Origin: Prorocentrum cordatum | Taxonomy: Eukaryota; Sar; Dinophyceae; Prorocentrales; Prorocentraceae | NCBI GenBank assembly: GCA_963575745.1 | Contig: CAUYUJ010014354.1 | Location: forward strand, 62,001-126,000 | Length of the DNA: 64,000 nt | Direction of reading: 5' to 3' | Part shown: piece by piece, positions 29,106 to 40,275 of the stretch | How positions within the stretch are numbered: position 1 is the first letter of the stretch | How the letters are laid out: each line of letters begins with the position of its first letter | The notes under the pieces: generated by a model | Databases searched by the model: none | Told to the model about the DNA's origin: nothing | Seen by the model: the letters and a program-made list of their open reading frames with translations, nothing else | Made by a program: the position numbers and the translations under genes

Positions 29106-30838
29106 CTAGGAGTGGATTCCTGGATGTACCATCTTATGGATGTGGTAGGACAGGCGCCGTCCTCGATGCAGCAGCCGGCTGCATTCCTCATGGGGCGACC
29201 TGACAAAGGACGGAAGCCCATAGGCCACTATAATGCTTTCGAGAGGCTCCACGGAAAGACCCACAGGGACCCCTGCAGGCGCTGGGAACAAGAGGTTGGT
29301 CTTGGGCCCGAGTTCTCCATGGGGCAGGGCCGCAGTTGCCTGGACATTGTTTGGAGGCAAAGTGGCCAAGCTGACCTTGGTGCCAGGGACTAAAATCCAC
29401 TACGGGGCCATCCTTTGGGACTTCCTCCAGTTCTACGAGCAGATTGGCCACCAGGAGCTGGTTAGGCAAGGGATCACGAGCCTCTTCCCCCCTCCACGTC
29501 TTAGTGTACACTATTTCCACATACAGGTGGACCAGATACCTGTTACTTGATGGGGCCTATTCAGAAGCAATTATGCCCACTCAAGGTACCGTCGCAGGAA
29601 GCACCTCAGCGACATATGAAGCAAAAGGCATGCTGCCATCGGTTCAGATGTCCACAGGCATTTCGGAGACAGGGCTAGGCTTGCACATTGACGATATCTC
29701 GTTCCATGAATGGCACGCGGACGCGAAGATGTGCGTGGCCAACCCCAAGGCGTTGGCAACGACCATGGCCTACTTCATCTCCCCTACCCTCCGCGCGCCT
29801 TTGGCTGAGAAGAAAATGATGGTGACGGCCAACTCCACGAGGCTCATGAAGGGCATTCGAGAGGCTCTGGGGACTCTAAGTGGTACTCAATCCTATGCTC
29901 CTGGGAGTCTTGGGGTCGCGTTCACAGCAGGGAAACACCAGCGCACCTCTTTGGCGAGGGCCATCCGCATGAAAAGGGCTAAGAAGTTTCGTCATCGTGT
30001 TGGGCGTCTTGCGATTCTCAAAATATCTCGTCGGGCCAAGGCCAGGATAGTCAAGAGTGGGTGTCTCTCCACGCTGTCCTATGGGATGGAGGTCCAGGGG
30101 GTTACGCCGTCGGAGATCGTCCACGTAAGGAGGGCCTCGGCGAGGGCCTCGGGTTTCAGCAAGAAGGGGTGCAACTTGGAGCTCATGTGGGCCGCCAACA
30201 GATACAAAGGGGAAGCGTTCTACTTGGCCCCAGGACCCCTCAAGAGATACGCGCGGGAGTGGTGGCACGCCAGCGAGCCCTCAAGCTTTGGGAGATCCCG
30301 ACACAGTGACGCCATGACGCCAGGCCAGCTTAGTAGGAGCTTCCACAATGCTGTTGCGACTCTCCAGACGGCCCAGCGGAAGCCGCGGTTGCATGCGGCT
30401 CGCGGGCCTGTGTCGGACATGCTGGTGTGGTTGGAAGCTGGCGGTTGGTCTTGGGAGGGCCCTGCTACGTTCATTTCACGGTCTGGGTTTAAGTGGATCC
30501 TCACGGAAAGGCCACCGTCTCAGGTAGCAGAGGCCTTCACCAGAGACCTCCAGGAGGTATATTTAAGGCGTTATCTCAGCAAGCACCTTCACAGCCAGCT
30601 AGGTGGCCACGCAATTTCTGTCCGCGGGCTGCGGCTACCTGCGATTCAGAGAGTAGCAAAAGCCATGGGCGGAGGCCACCTGCACCTGTACTTTCAACTG
30701 CTATCAGGATCCGTGCCCACAGGAGCCTCCCTCGCTGAATGGGGTATGATGTGTCCGACCGATGCCAGTTTTGCGGCGAGCGTGACACATTGTGGCACCG
30801 CTGCTGGACATGTACTCACAGGCCAGTCGTTGCCGTGA
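29106..30838 (+). pseudogene. LINE-1 reverse transcriptase palm and thumb, frame-shifted
   Basis: Resumes with FLMGRPDKGRKPIGHYNAF (the PKP-dGG-xRPI motif), GRSCLDIVWRQ, then motif A ILWDFLQFYEQIGHQ (29410-29450). After a frame change near 29440 come motif B GTVAGSTSATYEAK and motif C GLHIDDI (29680-29700; Asp-Asp catalytic pair), then a thumb with LSYGMEVQGVTPSEIVH. Typical dinoflagellate LINE RT. Inactive because of the frameshift and the nested element. Confidence 0.8.
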
Positions 30839-30980
30839 GGAATCAACACTTCTGCCAGGAGCTTGTCGATCAGGCCCTGGCGGCTGGTCCTATCCCGTCT
30901 TTGTTCAGTAGACGTTGGGCCCCCTACCCCGACATGCAGGAGCCGCCCCCAAGACTGGAATTTACGGTTTTTTGGTGAAG
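30748..30980 (+). pseudogene. LINE-1 Cys/His motif after the RT
   Basis: Frame +1 encodes DRCQFCGERDTLWHRCWTC, a C-x2-C ... H ... C arrangement like the zinc motif that follows many LINE RTs, then a spacer leading to the RNase H domain in another frame. Confidence 0.65.
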
Positions 30981-30999
30981 GAGGGGGGCCCTGTGATGC

Positions 31000-32145
31000 T
31001 TTTCATTTCCAGCCAGATGCTGGTTTGTTCACTGACGGGTCTTGGTTCCACGGAGACTTGCCCGAAATCGCGAGAACTGGCCTCATCGTTGTCCAAATGA
31101 ATGTTGAAAAGCTGGTCAGAGGAATGCATTCCCCGCTGCCCAAGGAGTTTGCCCAGCAGGCGGCAGACGCGGAGCATGCGGGGCTCGCAGTGGCAGTTCT
31201 ACGTAGAGCCCAATCCGAGGCCCTTCCCAAACCTGTGTATGTGGATTGTGCGGCGTTACTGGGCGGTGCGAGGTCTCCTGGGAAGGTTTTGAAAGGATCC
31301 TCGAGGCTCAGTTTTTTTTTTCTGGCGGGAGATCAGTCGGACCTGCAAAGTCTGGCCCACGCTGACCAAGGTCAAAGCCCATCGGTCCATCGAGAGTGCT
31401 ACTGAGTTTGAGGACAGGTGCGCCATCTCTGGCTCGACCGCTGTGGACTACTGGGCCAAGCAGGGAGCTCTTGCCCACTCGTTGAGTCCGAGGGAAGTTT
31501 CAGATTCCGAAGCAGGCGCAGCAGAATATGCTTCTCTCGCGAATGGGCTGGTTTCTATCTTGAGCTGCTGGCCCCCTTTTGAGTCTGAATTCAATGGTTT
31601 GATAAGACCCGAGAGGGCCAAAGTGCCAAGAATGGTTTCGGCCCATGTCCCTGTTCCCCACGGGTCGGGGCATCGATGCAAACGATGCCTCAGGGCCGTC
31701 ACACCCGCTATCACCACCAAATGTGCCAACCCCAACCCCACGCTGTGTTCTTTCTTGCGGGGCGAGGGTGGTGCCAGGCATAAGCTGCACTGGTCTCGAG
31801 TGGTGAAAAACGGATGTGCCCGTTATAGCTTGTGTTTCCTGTGGTGGACTGGCCAGCGTCCGTGCTGGCCGACGCCTCCTAAGAGATTGTGACCCCCCCA
31901 CGAGGAGCGCCGAGAGGGCTAAGCTCCTCAGGTGGCCTTATCCTGGGACTAATTTCAGGCTGGGCCCGTCTTTCCCCCTTTCGTCTCTGCCCTTCTTTCC
32001 CCGTCCCCCCCTTCCCCCGCCTCTTCCTTCCCCTGCCCAAGACGGCCCAGGCCCTGTCGTCCCAGGACCGTTGCACTGCGAGGAAGATGAGGCTCCTCTC
32101 CTCCCGCCTGTCGGTGCACGAGGTCAGTCAGACGATTCTGACTGA
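31000..32145 (+). pseudogene. LINE-1 RNase H domain and C-terminus, frame-shifted
   Basis: GLFTDGSWFHG (first Asp), QAADAEHAGLAV (Glu) and KPVYVDCAALL (second Asp) lie in one frame. After a T-run at about 31312-31322 the frame changes and TKVKAHRSIES (His) and STAVDYWAKQGA (last Asp) follow. The downstream frame ends in a Pro-rich tail and QSDDSD at 32145. RNase H removes the RNA template strand; this copy is split at the T homopolymer. Confidence 0.75.
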
Positions 32146-32211
32146 CCATCCTCCAGCGCCAGTTGAACATGGATTGACTCGGCGCGCCTTGGTCCTTGAG
32201 GCCCTTGAGGT

Positions 32212-32885
32212 GGAGGAGGAGGAGGAGGAGGAGGAGGAGGAGGAGGAGGAGGAGGAGGAGGAGGAGGGCCCGGGGGGGGGGAGGAGGAGGACGACAAGGA
32301 GGAGGAAGAGAGGAGGAGGAGAGAGGAAGAAGAAGAAGAGGAGGAGAGGAGGAGAGGTGAGCAGGAGGAGTAGGAGGAGAAGGAGGAAGTGGGAGGAGGG
32401 GGAGGAGAGGAGGAGGAGGCGGGAGGAGTGAGGAAGAGGCGGGGAGGAGGAGGAGGAGGAGAAGGAGGAGAGGAGGATGAGATTGAGCAGGAGGAGGAGG
32501 AGGAGGAGGACAAGGAAAACGAGGATTGGGGGGGGGAAAGGAGGTAGGAGAAGGAAGAGGAGGTGAGGAGGAGGTAGAGGGGAGGAGGAGGAGGAGGAGG
32601 GAGGAGGAGGAGGAGAGGCGGAGAGGAGAGGAGGGGAGAGGAGGAGGCGGAGGAAGGAAAAAAGGAGGAGTAGGCGAGAGGAGGAGGAGGAAAAGAGAAG
32701 AGGCGAGGAGGGAGGAGGAGGAGGAGGAGGAGGAGTGAGAGAGGAGGAGGAGGAGGAGGAGGAGGGGGAGGAGGAGGTCGAGGAGGACGTTCAGGAGGAG
32801 GAGGAGAAGGATGAGGTTCAGGAGGAGGAGGGAGGAGGAGGAGGAGGTTCAGAAGGAGGAGGAGGAGGAGAAGGAGGAGGAGGAG
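32212..32885. repeat. (GGA)n array between LINE-1 and LINE-2
   Basis: About 670 bp of GGA/GAG triplets with many slips. It follows the LINE-1 3' region and precedes LINE-2. Confidence 0.97.
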
Positions 32886-32908
32886 AAGCAGGAGCACCTG
32901 GCCCGAAC

Positions 32909-34057
32909 ATGAGACTGCCTCCAAGGTGGCGCCAGGGGATCGGGGGGGCCGCGGGCGGATGCACGCTATTCAAAGGTAGCAACTCAATGGGGATCTCCAT
33001 TGTGACAATCCGTGATGACGGCGAGCCACGAGACAGAAGGTTTCATCAGACACAGAAGGCCCAGAGCCTTTCGCGCGCAGGTTTTGGCGTCCCTGCGTCC
33101 GTTTCGGCATCGCCATCCACAACGCCAGTATCTACCTGGCTTACTTCATGCAGTACGGGCAAGGCACTACGTCTCCGACGAAAGTGGCATGCCTGCAACG
33201 CCCCTCAGAGGCCATCCGAGCTTCGCATTGGAGTGTTGAATGTGCAGCAGATGTCTTGGACCCAGATTATGTATCGCAGTATGCTGGCCCACATTGTGAC
33301 GCGCATGCGCACCGAGCGAGCACACATCATGCTTCTGTCGGGTGTGAACACGCCAGAGTGGATTTTCGGAGGAGAGAGGACGCCAGCGATCGTTGGCATG
33401 GAGGAGTTCACCATGTTTGTCTTCGGAAAAGTGGCCGTCATTCTCTCGAGATGCCTGGTGAGCAAGTGGCAGCAGGATGGCTCAGTGATGGCAGTGGCAC
33501 CAGACTCAGATCGATGGTTGGGGATGCGCCTCCGTCTGCAAGGGTGTCAATATGTGATCTGTGCGCAGTATGCGCCGACGCAGGGGGCCAGGCTCCAGCG
33601 GAAAGTGCACTTCGAGCAGGAACCCTTCTGCTCCAAAATCTTCGGAGATCGGGCTGTCAGATCATCGTAGGGGGGCGATGCGAACTCTCATCTCGGGGCG
33701 GACCAGCGAGGGCACCTGAGTCAGGGTTTTGTGGGCACCATGACCTTGCAGACCCCGGCGTCGAAGATGTCGTACCAGCTCATCGAGTGGGCCCAGGGGG
33801 AGAACCTCAGAGCAGTGGATTCGCATTTACCGTGCAAAAGAAGTGGGACATGGTTCCATGGAGTGGCAAAGAAATGGTACGAGCAGGATATCGTTCTGTC
33901 TACGTTTGGGGGATCGAGGAGGAGGTGGAGGAGACTCACCACGAGTGAATTTGCGGGGTGCGACCATCGGGGCAAGTCCGTGTCGTTCCTGCCGTTCGGT
34001 CGTGCTCTCCTCCCAGGACGTCGCAAACTTCAGGACCCTCACACAGATCAACCCTAA
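32909..34057 (+). pseudogene. LINE-2 APE-type (EEP) endonuclease with in-frame stop
   Basis: Frame from ATG 32909: LRIGVLNVQQM, RAHIMLLSGVNT, KVAVILSRCLV, DRWLGMRLRL and ICAQYAPTQGA. TAG at 33668-33670, then in the same frame GGDANSHLGADQ (GDxN), GTWFHGVAKKWYEQD and AGCDHRGKSV (SDH-like). The usual LQE glutamate is replaced by LSG. The single stop rather than a frameshift separates the halves. Confidence 0.7.
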
Positions 34058-34132
34058 AAACCGCTTCGCTGGGACCGAGCTCGGGGGCCAGGGGAAATCG
34101 CAGCTGGCCTCGGACAGCAGTGGGGGCAGAAA

Positions 34133-34850
34133 TTGACGGTGAACGACGCGGAGAGAGCGAGCCAGCCGCATGCGGGAGTGATCGAGTGGGGGGAGCTAGC
34201 GTCGAGCCTCACCGAAGTCGCCGAGCAGGTCGTAGGCTGGGGGTCCCGCAGATGCGATCTACCATGTCTAGAGAAATGTCGACCCGAACTTCTTCAAAGC
34301 CGAGAACGCGTAGCCGAGAGTTATCGAAGGGTACAGCAGGCCGAGGAGACCCCGAACTTCCCGAGCGAGAAAGCCAGGCACACCCAGGTCAAGAAGTCCG
34401 AGAGGGGGCTCGAGTTTCGAAAGAAGGGGGAGGTGATAAACGAGTTGTGTCGCGAGATCCAGTGGGCCTACACGAATCACGAGGTAGAGAAACAGCACGG
34501 CCTGCTCAAGGATTTAGGGGTCAACCTCAGGGACACCAATTTCCAGGACGTCGAGACGATCACACCCGAGGATTCCCGTCAGCATTTCGAGAAATTCAGT
34601 GGGACCCAGGCCCTCCCGAGAGTTCAGGTGGCAGCCCATCGAGACCAGAAACCGACCGTCCAGGTGTTGGGTGTGATGCCGAACTTCGACGAGTTCGTGC
34701 GCGTGATGCAGAGCATGCGTGTCTCGGCGCCAGGGGGGGACGAGGTTGCCATAGACATGCTCCGCAGTGCTCCGACTTCCACGCAGATGCGAGTGGTCGA
34801 ACTGATCTGTGCCATGTGGGAGGAGCCCCCCCCAGGAGGGAACTCAGCCG
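34133..34850 (+). pseudogene. LINE-2 pre-RT region
   Basis: Charged, helical segment (ERVAESYRRVQQAEETPNF) then MPNFDEFVRVMQSMRVSAPG and GGDEVAIDML, which is the conserved segment just before RT fingers. The frame is lost at a C8 run (34827-34834), after which the RT continues in another frame. Confidence 0.65.
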
Positions 34851-36010
34851 CACTGGAACGCCGCCGCGCACCAAGCAGTAGTTTTGATGCTATGGAAGCA
34901 GAAAGGGTCTCGCACGTCGCTGGACAATTACAGTGGGATATGTTTGCTGACGATGTTAACCCGTCTGATAGCCAAGATAGCGATCACACGAGCTACCGCG
35001 TACTTCGAGGCTCAGGGGATGTTTGTCAACAAGCAGTGGGGGTTTCGGAAGGGGAGATCGACACGGTACATCATGGTTGTCACGCGTGTGATTTGCGAGC
35101 TGCATGCCGAGTGGGAGCTGCACTTGCACAGGTCACGGGCAGCTTGCGAGCGAGCAGGCACGTGGGAGCAGCATCGGGGGAAGTGGGAGACCGAGTACGC
35201 CCTGTTCCAGAAGAAGAGGGCTGTGCTATACCCCGCGGACATCAAGAAGGCCTACCATAGTGCCGCGGGAGCCGTTATGGGACGCTATGGGGATCGAGGG
35301 ATTACCGCCGACGCTCGTGGCCGTGTTTCGCCGTCTGCATTCCGAAACCGAGTACAAGTCAAGTTGAGGCACGGGACCTCCAGCACCTACCATCTCTTTC
35401 GTGGATTGCACGAAGGTTGTGCCAGTTCCTGTGGCCTGTTCAATGTTTACCACAACTATTCCTTGAGGGAGCTGCTGGACAACCTGCCTGGGGTCCGCCC
35501 ACAGTGTTCGACGCGACTGAGATGTGCGATGGGACGGCGACCATGGCGAGACCCCGACGCCGAGGCCCAGCGGGTGTTCCGTGTGATGGGTTTCGCGGAC
35601 GACACGTCGTCGTGGACCGAGGCCCAGCACCTCGAAGCCACCAGGCGCATGGTGTTCGATACTCTGGGCGATCGTGGCGAGGAGGTGCACCCTGGCAAGG
35701 ACGAGTTCTTGCAGACGGGCGTGCACGACGAGAACGGGGAGTTGCCAGCAGGTTTCCACAACACCGTGCGCGTGCTAGGCGCGTGGGTCGACACCGATGG
35801 AGGTGCCAGAACGGACACGACCAAGAGGATTCAGGCAGCATCCAAGGCCTGGGCCAAGTTAAAGTACCCGCTGAGCACCTCCAAGTTGCCGCTGAAGATT
35901 CAGGGTCAGGTCTTCACCGCCGCCGTGATAGGATGCTTGTTGTATGGGAGCGAGGTGCGTGCGTACTCTGCCAGGGACACCGAGCGCTCAGTCTTTTGTG
36001 GGCAGCTGTG
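34851..36010 (+). pseudogene. LINE-2 reverse transcriptase, frame intact over the palm
   Basis: VVLMLWKQKGS, NYSGICLLTMLTRLIAK, KQWGFRKGRST, motif A YPADIKKAYHS (about 35230), motif B RGLHEGCASSCGLFNVYHN (about 35400), motif C MGFADDTSSW (about 35589; catalytic DD), KDEFLQTG and VRVLGAWVDTDG. The frame then breaks near 36005. RT copies the element RNA at the nicked target. Domain intact, element not. Confidence 0.85.
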
Positions 36011-36492
36011 CACGCTACGTGATCTATCGAGCTCGGGGTCTGACGCTGAGGAAGATGGAGGCCAGGAAGATCAACATGACGATGATCTACGAATGGCTGG
36101 GCATCGAGCTGATCGAGGTGCAGATCACCCACCGTGCGATTTCCTACCTGGGGCATCTCGGCCGCTACGACGACAGCCGCTGGGAGGTGCAGCTATTGGG
36201 TGCTGCGCTCGCCGACAGGCCAGGACGAGACGAGCCGTCAGGCCAACACCTCCACCTCCGACAATGGCACTGGCGTTTGCTCCAGCTGGTGGTGGCCAAG
36301 ACGACGATCCCCGAGGTCGAATGGCACGCTCGATGGCGCGAGACCGCCAGGGTCGAGGCCGGCAAGCTCTGGTCGGAGTTGGTGGCAAAGATCAAGTCGG
36401 AGGCGCACGCCCGCGCGTACTCCGCCGCCAACGCCGAGATCGGGGACCGCACGATCGTCGAGGACCCCAGCAGGCACAGCGGGTGGAGGTGA
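36011..36492 (+). pseudogene. LINE-2 post-RT region
   Basis: Continues from the RT in frame +1: YVIYRARGLTLRKMEARKIN, MIYEWLGIELIEVQITHR and SYLGHLGRYDDSRWEVQLLG, the segment with R-x-L-x-W/YLGHL typical after LINE RTs. Ends at TGA 36490-36492, where other frames take over. Confidence 0.65.
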
Positions 36493-36509
36493 AGGGCCAT
36501 GGCGGAGTG

Positions 36510-37252
36510 CAGCTCCGCGTTTGCCCAAGGTGTGGCGACCACCTCCACCCAAATGGATGCGCCAAACACGTCGACATTGTTCAGGTCAGATTCGACCAAG
36601 AAAACAGCGTCTTATGTCGTCATCCAAGGTGTGCCTCCATTGCAGCGTGGTCATCTCAAATCGATCCTATGCCGAGCACGTTCGACGGTGTGCGAGTCGG
36701 GTCCACTTCCCAGGAGCGATCAACGTGAAAAGGAAGATCCGTGGCAAGCAGCCTGCGCCCCAGCAGCCTCCAGTGGGACCCCCTCCAGGCCTCGGCCAAG
36801 CCGCCATCGACGGGAAGCCCAGGAGTCGCCGATATCGAGGAAAACAGCCCCCACGAGCAGAGCCCCAAGGTCATGGACATGGACCCCCGCAGCAGGACCC
36901 CCAGCCGAAGGCTCCACCCCGTCGTGGTCGTCGTCTAGCCAAAGTTACTGCCAAGCCGAGGGTAAGGAAGCAGGTGAGCGTACAGGGAGCGACCTTCTCA
37001 TGCAAGTATTGTGGCAAGTCGGTGAGCACGATGGACCACATATATACGTGCACGCACGCGCCGTTCGAGGTCTGGGTGAAAGGTGCACGGCGCAGAGCAG
37101 CTCGTCGGGACAAGCAATATACCTCGACAAGTATCGAAGCCTGGCAACATCAACGCAAGTACTGCAACACCAAGTTCGAGAAACAGCACAGCTTGACGCA
37201 ACACTTCAACGAATGCCAGCATCATCGAAAGATTTCGGGCCTCTCGTTGTAA
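36510..37252 (+). pseudogene. LINE-2 C-terminal zinc fingers
   Basis: Four Cys/His units: VCPRCGDHLHPNGCAKH (about 36519, one frame), then in another frame VCLHCSVVISNRSYAEHVRR followed by C (about 36626), SCKYCGKSVSTMDHIYTC (about 36997) and KYCNTKFEKQHSLTQHFNEC (about 37157), separated by a Pro/Arg-rich linker. Likely nucleic-acid binding, possibly target choice. Confidence 0.65.
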
Positions 37253-37255
37253 ATG

Positions 37256-38091
37256 CAGCTGTATGTGCCCGAGCCCTTCGTGAGTTCCGTGTGCATCGTG
37301 CCCCGACGGAGCTGGCCTCCCGTCACACGCTCTTGGTGGTGATGCTCGCGGCTCTGGCGAATGCAGCCCCAGGAGGAGGAGCAGCCCAGCCGCCGAAGGA
37401 ACGCGGATCGCACGCCGACCCCCGCAAGGCCTCTGCCCACACGGTGGTGCGCAAGATGGTGCCTGTGTTGATATCGCTGGACCGACGAGTGGGGTGCTTG
37501 GAGGATCGGGCGAACTTCGTGGTCATCCTGAAAGGCGAGGAGGAGAAAGCGGCGACGACGCAGATCCGTGACCTGTGGCGGAAGGATGAGAAAGCGCGCC
37601 GTGAGGAAGTCAGTGGCGGAGGTGGAGACGATGCAGCCACGGGTGAGAAGAAGGAGCTGAGGGCGCACGCCCATGGTGGCAGCCAGAGGTCGGTCGTTTT
37701 CAAGTGTATGATGGAACTCTTGCAGAAGCAGCTGGGGGCGGTGGCGGAGACGAAGCAGGAGGGCAAGATCTTGGTGGCCCAGTGCGCCTCTTTGACTCCG
37801 TCGGCCCTGGACCTCTTCCTCTTCCGTGCCAGGCCCCGCCACCCGACGCCCAAGGAGGGCCGTCCATGGGTGTGAGCGCTCATGATGCAGGAGCAGTGCG
37901 ATCCACAGATCAGGTCCAAGTTGAAAGAATTGTTTGCCATTCGGAATGCGAAGCTCTACGTGTCCCCTCAGCGCACCCTTGACGGGACCCTGACGAAGTG
38001 GTTGCTGGAGTTCAAGAACGGGGGAGCTGAGGAGGACGACGGAGTTGCTGATGGTTCGGGGCCGCGCAAGTCGAAACACCGACGGAGGTGA
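37256..38091 (+). pseudogene. LINE-2 second ORF with TGA replacing a Trp-like codon
   Basis: Encodes ASRHTLLVVMLAALANA, VRKMVPVLISLDRRVGCLED, NFVVILKGEEEKAATTQIRD and LLQKQLGAV. Frame stops at TGA 37873-37875 (reading GRPWV-stop-ALMMQEQ) and continues in the same frame through LYVSPQRTLDGTLTKWL to TGA 38091, consistent with a TGG-to-TGA nonsense change. Probably a retroelement accessory or ORF1-type protein; no domain was recognised. Confidence 0.55.
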
Positions 38092-38586
38092 GCCGCACCA
38101 GCCCTCTACGGAGGGCCGCGGGAGTCTCAGCCTAGGCCCTGGCGGGGCCCATGAAGCTCGACCGAGCTACTTATTCTGAGGGAGGTGAGCCGCTCGCCTG
38201 CAAAGTTTCTTATCGTGCGCGACATGGTGACGATTGCAGATATAGACTTTGAACCGGTATGTCTGATGGGGGCGCTTATTCTATATTCAATGAGATGTTG
38301 GGTGGCCGTGAGAGGGCCTCGCTGCCGTGTTCACTCATTGATGTCTAGTGGATATGGAGTCTGTCAGATATACGCCGTGGACGGGGTCTTCGTCGGCGTG
38401 GGTGTGTACATGATCTGAGGGGATGCGGATCATCCAGGCGGGGCCTCCCTCCCTCTTGCCCTCCTCCTTTGGCGGGGCTCTCGCCCCAAGCGGCGGGGCC
38501 TTGCAGCCGTGCGCAGGAGGGCCGCGTAGTGGGCGTGGCGCGGCTCGGCCCAGGGACGAGGGCCGCTGCGAGTCGTTTCTCGAGGA
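38092..38586. other. LINE-2 3' region or flank, no gene
   Basis: Unique sequence between the last ORF and the next (GGA)n array; contains short repeats of GAGGTGAGCCGC near 38088 and 38180. Confidence 0.5.
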
Positions 38587-38715
38587 GCAGGAGGAGGAGG
38601 AGGAGGAGGAGGAGGAGGAGGAGGAGAAGGGGGAGGAGAAGGAGGGGGAGGAGGAGGAGGAGGAGGAGGAGGAGGACGAGGAGGAGGAGGAGGAGAAGAA
38701 CGAGGAGGAGGAGGA
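38587..38715. repeat. (GGA)n array
   Basis: GGA/GAG triplets, the right-hand (GGA)n boundary of LINE-2. Confidence 0.96.
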
Positions 38716-38785
38716 GGATAGGATAGGATAGGATAGGATAGGATAGGATAGGATAGGATAGGATAGGATAGGATAGGATAGGATA
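38716..38785. repeat. (GGATA)14 pentanucleotide array
   Basis: Fourteen perfect GGATA units directly joined to the (GGA)n array. Confidence 0.99.
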
Positions 38786-39162
38786 GGACCGATCGCGAAG
38801 CGAAGTGAACGGCACCCGACCACCACCTGAGCCATTGCTCGGGTTGAATCGGGCTACTCCCCTCTGAGCTCGAAATTGAAGCAGACGAACCAGAGGGCGT
38901 AGAACAGGAGCCAGCACCAACTACGTAAGACGAAGAAGTCCGAGGAGCACGGATGGTACCTCGGATGAATCCCTCCCCATTGAGAGCAGCCAACTGCGCA
39001 GAAAATCAATTCACGACGCGTGACAACACAAATGAGTTCATTCCTTCTCCCAACCACCAAGAAGGCGCCAATTGAAAAAGACCTGAGACAGAACCGTTGA
39101 AATTACTCCGCACTGATATGACCAATGGCTAAGCTGAAGTGAGTTTGACTCTATAAGGCCCT
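38786..39162. other. No feature seen
   Basis: Unique sequence running into the assembly gap. Confidence 0.5.
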
Positions 39163-39262
39163 NNNNNNNNNNNNNNNNNNNNNNNNNNNNNNNNNNNNNN
39201 NNNNNNNNNNNNNNNNNNNNNNNNNNNNNNNNNNNNNNNNNNNNNNNNNNNNNNNNNNNNNN
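39163..39262. other. Assembly gap (100 N)
   Basis: Exactly 100 N, a conventional scaffold gap of unknown true size. Confidence 1.
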
Positions 39263-39480
39263 GGTTCCAACAGCGGTCCCAAGGCTCCCAAGAGAGCTTC
39301 AAGAGGGCCTTAAAAGGCGCTCAGGAGGCCCCATGAGGCCCTCCCAAGAGAGCTTCAAGAGGGCCTTAAAAGGCGCTCAGGAGGCCCCATGAGGCCCCAA
39401 CAGGCGCCCACGAGGCCTCCAAGAGGCCCCGAAGAGACCACCACGAGGCCCCAAGAAGTTCCCCGAGGCACACGAGACTT
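39263..39480 (+). repeat. CCAAGA-type block K5 with 56-bp duplication
   Basis: CCCAAGAGAGCTTCAAGAGG at 39287 is repeated at 39343 with identical following sequence (GCGCTCAGGAGGCCCCATGA). The block starts at the gap, so its true length is unknown. Confidence 0.85.
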
Positions 39481-40275
39481 CCCTGATTGAGGCAATTCCT
39501 CTGGGCATCGTTTCTGGATGGGCTGGCGGGGATCTTGTTTTTGATCGCGACCGCGGCTAAAGAGGCCGGGCGGCGTCCAAGAACGATGCACTCGGGCAAC
39601 GGCCTAAATTCGCGCACAGGGAGAGCAGGGGCGAAAAGAGACAAGAACAAGCGGGGAGAGAAGCAAACAGGAGGCGAACTTCGCTGCCGCTCACAGGAAC
39701 ACAGGAGGGCGCACACCAGGACACCAGGAAGTCATTCGGGGGATACTTTTTCGTTCGCGAGCGCGCAGGAATGCCGGGCGCCGTCGAGAAACGCGGCTAA
39801 CGAGCAACGGACCAAATTCTGGCCGTCCAGGGCTACGCGAAGCATCTATAAATTCCTGTCACGATCGGGACGAGCAACCCGCAGGCTGCGAATTCACAGG
39901 CTCGACTTGACAATAGCATCGCTGCGACTCACAATTTCGACGCGCTGGCCTCTGTAGGCACGAAGCAGCGGACTGCTCGTGGCACCACCATTCGGCGACG
40001 ATGCTTTGGTGCTCGCACTTTGCATGAGGCTGGATGGGAGGCGCCACGCGAACTCTTCTTGTGGCTGCGCCGTGCTCTGGGGGCGGCGTGCTCGACCCGA
40101 ACGTGTCGTCCGCTGCGAGGCCGCCCCCGCTCCTCTGCAAGGGCGCGGCCTCCACTGCTGGGCTCGATCGGGCATCTTTGATTCGACGGTCCTTGTGTGC
40201 TAATTCCCCCCGCGGCCTCGCACGCCAGTGGCGTGGGGGGAATGCGAGCGCGCGGTTCGTCTGCTCGCGACGTGG
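39481..40275. other. No gene seen
   Basis: Moderate-GC sequence without recognisable domains or repeats. Confidence 0.5.

Larger units (their letters stand above)
25016..32211 (+). mobile_element. LINE-1: degenerate non-LTR retrotransposon (ORF1, EEP, RT, zinc motif, RNase H)
   Basis: About 7.2 kb, including a ~0.8 kb nested insertion (28301-29069). The order is: DinoSL, ~134-nt leader, ORF1 with a Cys-rich motif, EEP endonuclease, reverse transcriptase, a Cys/His motif and RNase H. The reading frame changes several times (near 25700, 27030, 29440, 30740 and 31320), so this copy is dead. (GGA)n flanks both sides. EEP-RT-RNase H order is that of I/R1-like LINEs; clade assignment is not possible by eye. 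Confidence 0.85.
32886..38586 (+). mobile_element. LINE-2: degenerate non-LTR retrotransposon with C-terminal zinc fingers
   Basis: Order: APE-type endonuclease (about 33230-34000), RT (about 34680-36010), C-terminal region, four Cys/His fingers (36519-37225), and a second ORF (37256-38091). No DinoSL is present, so the copy is probably 5'-truncated. It is bounded by (GGA)n on both sides. Sequence and organisation differ from LINE-1 (no RNase H seen; FADD instead of IDD). Confidence 0.82.
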
